Assembly: GCA_027031565.1 (NCBI GenBank)
Contig: JALVPX010000016.1
Span: 1 to 6,226, forward strand
Source of the DNA: Deltaproteobacteria bacterium
GTDB lineage: Bacteria > Desulfobacterota > Dissulfuribacteria > Dissulfuribacterales > JALVPX01
Reading direction: 5' to 3'
DNA: 6,226 nucleotides
Shown here: piece after piece, positions 5,990-6,226 of the stretch
How positions within the stretch are numbered: the first letter of the stretch is position 1
How the letters are laid out: the number at the start of each line of letters is the position of its first letter
Made by a program: the position numbers and the translations under genes
The notes under the pieces: model-generated
What the model saw: the letters and a program-made list of their open reading frames with translations, nothing else
Database searches by the model: none
Told to the model about the DNA's origin: nothing

Positions 5990-6226
5990 ATGAACATTTC
6001 AAAGAACCTGTTTGTCACCACTATTTGCACAGCACTTCTTACGGCCTGCGTAACCGTGAACATCTATTTCCCTGCGGCCGAGGTGCAGAAGGCTGCCCAA
6101 GAGATTGCAAGGGATGTGCGCAAGAGCGCTGAAGACAAGGCAACGGGCCCGCAGAGCCGGCTGAATATCCCCCAACTGTTGAACATGGTTGGAACGGCAC
6201 ATGCCGCAGAATCGGCTCTTACGGTC
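5990..6226 (+). CDS. YnbE/YdbL (DUF1318)-like lipoprotein, 5' part only
   Basis: Seventy-nine codons are present and the frame is still open at the window edge. The N-terminus has a hydrophobic stretch and the lipobox LTAC with Cys20 as the lipidation site, directly followed by VTVNIYFPAAEVQKAA, the signature of short lipoproteins and DUF1318 proteins encoded after YdbH genes. In E. coli YnbE is a small outer-membrane lipoprotein that acts with YdbH, and YdbL is a separate periplasmic protein. Here a linker follows (QLLNMVGTAHAAE, about 59-73) that resembles a second signal-peptidase site, after which a YdbL-like part would begin, so this may be a YnbE-YdbL fusion. The gap to ydbH is only 3 nt. 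The lipoprotein call is strong; the fusion is inference because the rest lies outside the window. Confidence 0.78.
   Translation, partial: MNISKNLFVTTICTALLTACVTVNIYFPAAEVQKAAQEIARDVRKSAEDKATGPQSRLNIPQLLNMVGTAHAAESALTV

Overview
The window reads as one rightward operon from a Gram-negative, probably deltaproteobacterial (Desulfobacterota-like) genome. Three things point that way: lipoprotein signals next to an AsmA/YdbH-type envelope protein, a CxxCH cytochrome lipoprotein, and a PAS domain with a Cys cluster of a type common in sulfate-reducer sensors. The taxonomic call is inference. No RNA gene, insertion sequence, CRISPR array or plus-strand terminator was found.

Layout. Positions 1-308 are a non-coding leader with several small palindromes and a hairpin plus T-tract on the minus strand. 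From 309 to 3789 lies a stressosome-type signalling module: an RsbR-like PAS-STAS scaffold, an RsbS-like STAS protein, an RsbT-like kinase fused to an RsbX-like (PP2C) C-terminal region, and a cytosolic histidine-kinase-like protein with an RsbT-like N-terminus. From 3799 to the end lies an envelope module: a small monohaem cytochrome c lipoprotein, a YdbH/AsmA-like exported protein, and the start of a YnbE/YdbL (DUF1318)-like lipoprotein that runs off the edge. Every junction is tight (overlaps of 35 and 55 nt, gaps of 1 to 9 nt), so co-transcription of all seven genes is likely.

How it may work. In characterised stressosomes, RsbT phosphorylates RsbR and RsbS, is released, and activates a downstream partner; RsbX resets the complex. 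Here RsbS keeps its phospho-serine and RsbT keeps its ATP-site motifs. Other key positions are changed: RsbR has Ala where the first phospho-threonine should be, the phosphatase-like region shows no metal-binding Asp motifs, the kinase-like protein has Asp-Lys instead of His-Glu in its H-box, and its N-terminal RsbT-like domain lacks the nucleotide-binding motifs. The module therefore looks like a stressosome built partly of pseudo-enzymes, placed in the same transcript as a periplasmic haem protein and a predicted inter-membrane lipid transporter. No response regulator, sigma factor or RsbV/RsbW pair is present in the window, so the output is not visible.
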